In this document: piece by piece, positions 59,358 through 64,000 of the stretch
Position numbering within the stretch: the first letter of the stretch is position 1
How the letters are laid out: each line of letters opens with the position of its first letter
DNA from: Gamsiella multidivaricata
Lineage: Eukaryota > Mortierellomycota > Mortierellomycetes > Mortierellales > Mortierellaceae
Assembly: GCF_025024155.1 (NCBI RefSeq)
Contig: NW_026251720.1
Location: 124,001 to 188,000, forward strand
Length of the DNA stretch: 64,000 bases
Direction of reading: 5' to 3'
Position numbers and translations under genes: made by a program
The notes under the pieces: model-generated
Told to the model about the DNA's origin: nothing
Database searches by the model: none
The model's input: the letters and a program-made list of their open reading frames with translations, nothing else

Positions 59358-62219
59358 ATGCCCTGCTGGCCATGGGACCCGCCTCCTGTCAACACCAACG
59401 CCGACACTTGCCAAAGCTTTCCCGACCTCCTCCTCCACAACAGCAAAATCAATAGTACTATGGGGGACCGCCACCACCGCAGCAGCACACCCACTTGCAA
59501 CTATCACACAACCCTGGATGAACCACAAAGCACCAGTAGCGATAGACACCATGATCAAACACTCTATCTTTCTCACACTGCAGCTGAGGACGACAGCAAA
59601 CCAGGCTTTTCACTAGGGGACTTCGACACTGTATTCTCATATTTGAACCTCGAAAGGACGTTTCTGTCTACAAGGACTGTGGACCAAGAAACGGAGCACC
59701 CTGGCACCACACTTGGGAATATTTCAAATGCTCTCCGATACCTGGCCGCCCATCGAGTCGCACCCAGCAACCTACAGCAGGTCGCCAACAAATCTACACC
59801 TCCTTATGACACTTTGTCAAATCAATCACTCGACTATGCGCCAGTATATCACCCAGACCATTTGATAATGGATTCCACCTCTCACTCGAGTGATGAGCCC
59901 CACACAATGTCAAGTCCCGATGTTGCAAGCAAAGTCGATAGATTAGCCACCAAAGACCCGAGTCAGGATACGGAGCGAAAGGTTCCTGACGACGACGGTC
60001 ATGGTTGTTATCAGACAACCGCCACCAAGCGACGGGCCCGCAGCAAGCCCATGAAAAAGGGACTTCTTCCCATCGACGAGCCTACGAGCGGCTCTGGTGG
60101 AGGCTGGGTCTCTTCAGAATGCGATCAAAAAGAGGGCGCAGAGCCAAAGCCAGATCTAGAGCTGGAGCCGGAGCCGGAGCCGGAGCTGAGGCAAAAGCCA
60201 GAACTTATTCCAGAGATAAGCACGCTTCTTTCCGGAATCCATAACACTTTGAATAAGAGCCAGGCTCCCTCTGCCGACTCTACACGTGCGACTGTCAGCG
60301 CCACCACCGCTGTCACGACCGACAAACATTTGATCAGAGATACAGGCCCAGAATTGAATAATCGTACCACACGCACGGCTGTAGCCAAGAAATGGAGGCC
60401 TTGGCAGGCGGCTAAAATCTTGAAAGAGATGCAGGCACTTTTCATCAAGGAGCAAAAGAAACAGCAGGAAAAGCAGGAAAAACAGGAAAAACAACAACAA
60501 CGAGAACAGGAAAGTCGCCAGGGAATTCAGGTCGACGAACCGAAACCTACGTCAGCCAAGGGAAAGGAACGAATACCCGCGGACGAGGATGTCGAGGATG
60601 TCTACGAACAGTTGCCAGGGCTCAAACCCATTTTAGCGAGCCGTGAACCTCGGTCCCACTATCGGAATTTTTGGAGGGCATGCACGGATGATGAGCGCGA
60701 GTCCTGGACCGAACCCACGACTGCCCAGACCGACCTGGATCTGACGACCTCGATGCAATGTCTGAGCGAGGATCAGGTCGCTGGGAGACATCTTTTAGCG
60801 ATGAGGGTCAGAAACGCTTTTCTGGAGCCCAAGGGCAAGTCGCTTTTGGAAGGAGTATTGGCCAAGTCGATGGTCGGTTTCGCTACCGATGCTACGGAGC
60901 AGACGGAGAATAAAGAGGCAGAGGTATCCAAGACTATCATTTCGGAGAAACCGGACACTGTCTCGACAAAACCTGTTGCCATAGCCGACCCAAAAGCACA
61001 ACAGCCAACCCACGTGGAGAAGAGAGTAGCGGTCGTGGATGTTGTGCCATTGGAACGGGTGTTTATCTTTGTGGACAACTCGAACATCTTGACGGGATTC
61101 TATCACTACCAGCAAAGGCACGAAGCAATTCGAATGGAGGAGGATGTCGCAAGGATGGGGTCAATGGTACCAACGGATGTGAAACGCACTGATGACCAGA
61201 AAGAAAACCCTACCGAGAGACCACCGCGGTCTAATGTCCAGGAGACGCCAATTGAGGGCATTCGAGGCGTTGAACGGCAAGATCGAGTCGACACGGACTC
61301 GGACGAAGAAATAATCGTCTATCCTCGTCGTCCGCACATTGCGGCCAAGGTGACTAAACCCTCCGTTGTCAATGACGAGACCCACTCGGGCTCCGCGATC
61401 GGCTCGACCCTAACGGACCACGCGGAATGTGAGGTCACCACTGAGCAGTGTGCGAAATGGCCTCGCCTTCAGAAGCAACCGGCTGTTTCATCGTCAGGAG
61501 CCAGGATGGTCAAAGGCAAGTTTCCGAAATTCAAGTACGGAGCATTTTTCGATATATTAAAGAGGAACCGACCAGTGGCCCGGCAAGTCCTTGTGGGGTC
61601 GTCTCCATTATTTCAGGAGCTGGATGCGGCTCTGGAACACAATTATGAGGCCATTATTCTGAAACGGGTCAAACGATATCTCCCAGGCGAGCTCGGCGCG
61701 CTTCCGATACCGGTCAAGAAGCTCCGGTACCCTAGTACGCAGTCATCAACGACAGGAAACAGGGCCGCGTCTACAGCGGGCCGTGGAGAGATGAACAAGG
61801 ATGATGTATGTGGTGGAGCAACGCAAGGACAGACGAGGGGGAATCAGGCGGAGCAAGGAGTGGACGAGCTTTTGCACTTGAAGATGCTTGAGACGTTGTT
61901 TGATAACGAGCCAGCGACGATGGTGCTGGCGACGGGCGATGGATGTGTAAGCGAGTTTGGTGGGGATGGGTTCCGGGCGATTGTGAGACGCGCACTAGAC
62001 TTGGGGTGGCAGGTCGAGATTGTGAGCTGGGACGAGCAATTGAGCGGTGTGTATTTGGACCTGGCGCTCGAGTATGGATATAAGGGAGATGACAGGGAAT
62101 CTGCAAAGAAACAGCGCGCGAGGCGTATGAGGCCGAATGGTGGAAACAGCAGCCGACGAGGGCATTTGAGAGTGTGGTGCCTGGATTGGTATGGCGACCA
62201 GTTTTTCCTAGAAGGATGA
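59358..62219 (+). CDS. NYN (PIN-like) domain protein with long disordered N-terminus
   Basis: Predicted nuclease or RNA-binding protein of the NYN/LabA-type PIN-like fold; substrate unknown. Intron-free, 953 residues. The first about 560 residues are polar and low-complexity (Glu-Pro repeats near 60155-60190, Lys/Gln-rich coiled region near 60450-60510). The NYN domain begins at VFIFVDNSNILTGFY (568-582) with the presumed catalytic Asp573. Next come a charged insert of about 130 residues, KFKYGAFFDILKRNRPVARQ, DELLHLKMLETLFDN and MVLATGDGCVSEFGGDGFRA with acidic Asp861. The end reads GWQVEIVSWDEQLSGVYLDL and WCLDWYGDQFF. The Asp-Asn-Ser-Asn and Thr-Gly-Asp-Gly motifs are both intact. The ATG at 59358 is the first in frame; a later Met (59460, MGDRHH) is possible. 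Confidence 0.82.
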   Translation: MPCWPWDPPPVNTNADTCQSFPDLLLHNSKINSTMGDRHHRSSTPTCNYHTTLDEPQSTSSDRHHDQTLYLSHTAAEDDSKPGFSLGDFDTVFSYLNLERTFLSTRTVDQETEHPGTTLGNISNALRYLAAHRVAPSNLQQVANKSTPPYDTLSNQSLDYAPVYHPDHLIMDSTSHSSDEPHTMSSPDVASKVDRLATKDPSQDTERKVPDDDGHGCYQTTATKRRARSKPMKKGLLPIDEPTSGSGGGWVSSECDQKEGAEPKPDLELEPEPEPELRQKPELIPEISTLLSGIHNTLNKSQAPSADSTRATVSATTAVTTDKHLIRDTGPELNNRTTRTAVAKKWRPWQAAKILKEMQALFIKEQKKQQEKQEKQEKQQQREQESRQGIQVDEPKPTSAKGKERIPADEDVEDVYEQLPGLKPILASREPRSHYRNFWRACTDDERESWTEPTTAQTDLDLTTSMQCLSEDQVAGRHLLAMRVRNAFLEPKGKSLLEGVLAKSMVGFATDATEQTENKEAEVSKTIISEKPDTVSTKPVAIADPKAQQPTHVEKRVAVVDVVPLERVFIFVDNSNILTGFYHYQQRHEAIRMEEDVARMGSMVPTDVKRTDDQKENPTERPPRSNVQETPIEGIRGVERQDRVDTDSDEEIIVYPRRPHIAAKVTKPSVVNDETHSGSAIGSTLTDHAECEVTTEQCAKWPRLQKQPAVSSSGARMVKGKFPKFKYGAFFDILKRNRPVARQVLVGSSPLFQELDAALEHNYEAIILKRVKRYLPGELGALPIPVKKLRYPSTQSSTTGNRAASTAGRGEMNKDDVCGGATQGQTRGNQAEQGVDELLHLKMLETLFDNEPATMVLATGDGCVSEFGGDGFRAIVRRALDLGWQVEIVSWDEQLSGVYLDLALEYGYKGDDRESAKKQRARRMRPNGGNSSRRGHLRVWCLDWYGDQFFLEG

Positions 62220-62900
62220 TGATGATGTTTTTTTTTTTTTTTTTTTTTTTCCTTTACAAACACAACAATTTTTATTCGAGTTTGAAATACAATAAATATG
62301 GACTCCATTGCAAACGAGTCGTCCATGATGGCATGGGTCAACAGCAAATTATCGGCACTGTACTACTTTAAATTTTATTTCTACGGTTCTTGATAGATAT
62401 GGGATGTTTGTGTTGGCCGTTGTCTGACGACATGGGCATGGGGGCGGAGAGAGACCGGGGGCATAGGAAACAACAGCCCTCTGTCCCGATCGAATTCCAA
62501 AAGCGCTTTTTTACCTTACAGCCAGACAACAAAGGGAGGGAATAGTGGTGTTCTAAAAGGAACAAATGAATGTCATTTACACTTTGTTTGTCTGCGGCAA
62601 AGAAACGCTAGTAGTGCATGTCTGTAGTCTATTCGGAAGGATGCCTGCAATTGGGCTTTTCTTGGCATCTGGAACGAAAGTCTTGGCTGGCAAGTTTATT
62701 TTTACTCCCCTTTCCATTGAGCGCACAGGGAACAGCGCAGTGTGCACATGGACTTTGTCATCACAAATGAAAATCGTGAGCCCTTTCTTCGTGGATGGGA
62801 TAAATACTCCCCGCACCGCCGCTTCCCACCTCCATCTCCTTCATTATCATCAGCCAGACCAAGCAACAGCATCAAGCAACCATAAGAACGATACAGAAAA
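62220..62900. other. NYN gene 3' flank and promoter of the next gene
   Basis: 681 bp. A 23-nt T run (62228-62250) follows directly after the NYN stop. GATAAATA at about 62799 precedes the next start by about 100 bp and could be a TATA-like element. No gene seen. Confidence 0.4.
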
Positions 62901-64000
62901 ATGACGACCTCCCTATCAGACATGGACAAGAAGCAGAAGGGCCAGCAGAAGAACGACCGCAACATCGAAAACCACCCGCCTTCCCAGTTACCTTTTAACC
63001 CAGATGCTTCCCTTGGCACTCCCCCAACAGCAGCCAGCAATTCAACCTATCCGCCACCAGTTGAACAACAGCAACATCGACAGCAATCACCTCTGACGTA
63101 TCAGACGCAAGGGATCACCATCACGCACACCAGGCCCTCTCCCTTCGGACCCTCTTTCGCGTCCTCATCAACATCGTCGTCTTCCACGGCTTCTTCCTCG
63201 ACCACTTTAAGCAAGGCGGAAGAAAAGGCGCTTCGCAACGAAGCGAAGGCGCGGGCGAAGCTCGAGAAACAAGAGGCCAAGGACCGATACAAGGAGGCCA
63301 AGAATCAGGCGAACGAACTCAAGCGCGATATCAAATACCACGGCACAGAGCTTCAGCGCGATATCAAGCACCACAGCACAGAATTCCAGCGCGATATCAA
63401 GCATCAGACCACAGAACTCAAACGCGGACTCTCGTGCCAGGCCACAGAACTCAAGCGCGGACTCTCGCACCAGGCCAAGCAGGCTCTCACGGCTGTCAAG
63501 AACGAACTCGAGCGACTCGATCGAGGCAACGGCATCGGTGACCCCTGCGGCAGCAGTAGTTGCTGTGGAAGTGGTGCCCAGGTATATGCGACACCGTCGG
63601 TTCTGTCTGCTCCCGTCCAGCAGCAGCATCCGGGAATGTCCCACGGGGTGGTCACGGCTTACCCACCGCGCCAACTCTCACCGGCAGAGCAGCTCGCTCT
63701 TCAACACGAGCAGATAAAGCAACAAAAGCATTTGAATCGTCAGCTTTATAAGGAGCAGAAGTGTTTGAATCGACATGAGCGGAGGGAGAGACGACGTCTG
63801 GAACGGGAGATCCGGAGGGAGGAACGACATGTCCACGTACCCTTTCCGTTCGGCCTCGTCACTTTGGGGCCACGGATCGTTGGTGGTGTAGCGAGGACGT
63901 TGCTTACAGATGGCTCCCATCACCAGCAGGAAGAATTGCGTCCGACGGTGACAGTTGCACCTGCCCCGTTGATCTATCAGGCCGGGCACCCACCCCAGCA
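62901..64000 (+). CDS. repeat-rich helical protein, 5' part (runs off right edge)
   Basis: Product not recognised. The ATG at 62901 opens a frame that stays open to the window end (366 codons, no stop). Residues 1-105 are polar and Gln/Pro/Ser-rich. Residues about 106-140 are Ala/Lys/Glu helical (KAEEKALRNEAKARAKLEKQ). From about 139 to 193 there are five near-perfect 11-residue repeats (TELQRDIKHHS-type), encoded by 33-bp tandem DNA repeats at about 63315-63480. A Cys/Ser-rich CGSSSCCGSG follows, then a very basic helical stretch (KQQKHLNRQLYKEQKCLNRH and RRERRRLEREIRREERHVHV). A more hydrophobic segment (PFPFGLVTLGPRIVGG) follows. The 11-residue periodicity predicts amphipathic or right-handed coiled helices. 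Exons beyond the edge are likely. Confidence 0.7.
   Translation, partial: MTTSLSDMDKKQKGQQKNDRNIENHPPSQLPFNPDASLGTPPTAASNSTYPPPVEQQQHRQQSPLTYQTQGITITHTRPSPFGPSFASSSTSSSSTASSSTTLSKAEEKALRNEAKARAKLEKQEAKDRYKEAKNQANELKRDIKYHGTELQRDIKHHSTEFQRDIKHQTTELKRGLSCQATELKRGLSHQAKQALTAVKNELERLDRGNGIGDPCGSSSCCGSGAQVYATPSVLSAPVQQQHPGMSHGVVTAYPPRQLSPAEQLALQHEQIKQQKHLNRQLYKEQKCLNRHERRERRRLEREIRREERHVHVPFPFGLVTLGPRIVGGVARTLLTDGSHHQQEELRPTVTVAPAPLIYQAGHPPQ

Overview
The window is nuclear DNA from an intron-rich, gene-dense filamentous fungus. Every conserved gene is eukaryotic, introns are mostly 50-150 nt with GT-AG ends, and the mix fits an early-diverging lineage. That mix includes a CDC28-type kinase, a Spt2 histone chaperone, an SH3-WW-RasGEF pair, a TEAD-like factor with an animal-style C-terminal domain, an MFSD5-type carrier and an aftiphilin-like clathrin binder. 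My best guess is Mucoromycota/Mortierellomycota (Mortierella-like); this is inference from gene content only. No rRNA, tRNA, CRISPR array, transposase or reverse transcriptase was seen. Most coding regions had to be assembled across introns by hand, and each multi-exon model reported keeps frame from start to stop unless stated.

Layout. 1-2616: 5' part of TFIIA large subunit and a complete CDK1, both minus. 2940-6968: a degenerate inverted copy and, to its right, a nearly intact member of an unrecognised gene family. 7432-10312: a possible 70-aa two-exon gene (minus) and SPT2 (plus). 10633-14750: a large multipass membrane protein with an FN3 domain and coiled coil. 15085-17800: an aftiphilin-like clathrin-binding protein (minus) sharing a 142-bp promoter with RNase P subunit POP4 (plus). 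17998-23505: CaM kinase, MFSD5-like carrier and MRX11-like mitochondrial protein, all minus. 24396-30204: RasGEF-A (minus). 31821-34093: F-box protein (plus). 34491-37172: TEAD-like transcription factor (minus). 39726-43077: SEC62 and a mitochondrial PPR protein (minus). 43485-46279: mitochondrial ABC transporter ATM1 (plus), divergent from the PPR gene. 46648-52155: a 12-exon WD40 protein and adenosine kinase (minus). 53996-58693: RasGEF-B (plus), paralogue of RasGEF-A. 59358-62219: NYN-domain protein (plus). 62901-64000: 5' part of a repeat-rich helical protein that runs off the right edge.

The conserved genes are housekeeping functions (basal transcription, cell cycle, chromatin, vesicle traffic, ER translocation, RNase P, Fe-S export, purine salvage) plus signalling (two Ras exchange factors, CaM kinase, TEAD factor). 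There is no sign of an operon-like pathway cluster. Less ordinary features are the decayed inverted paralogue at 2940-3605, two microexons in the CaM kinase, two phase-supported GC-AG introns, the RS-rich tract inside SPT2, the RasGEF pair in outward orientation, the TEAD C-terminal domain, and several proteins with no recognised function.
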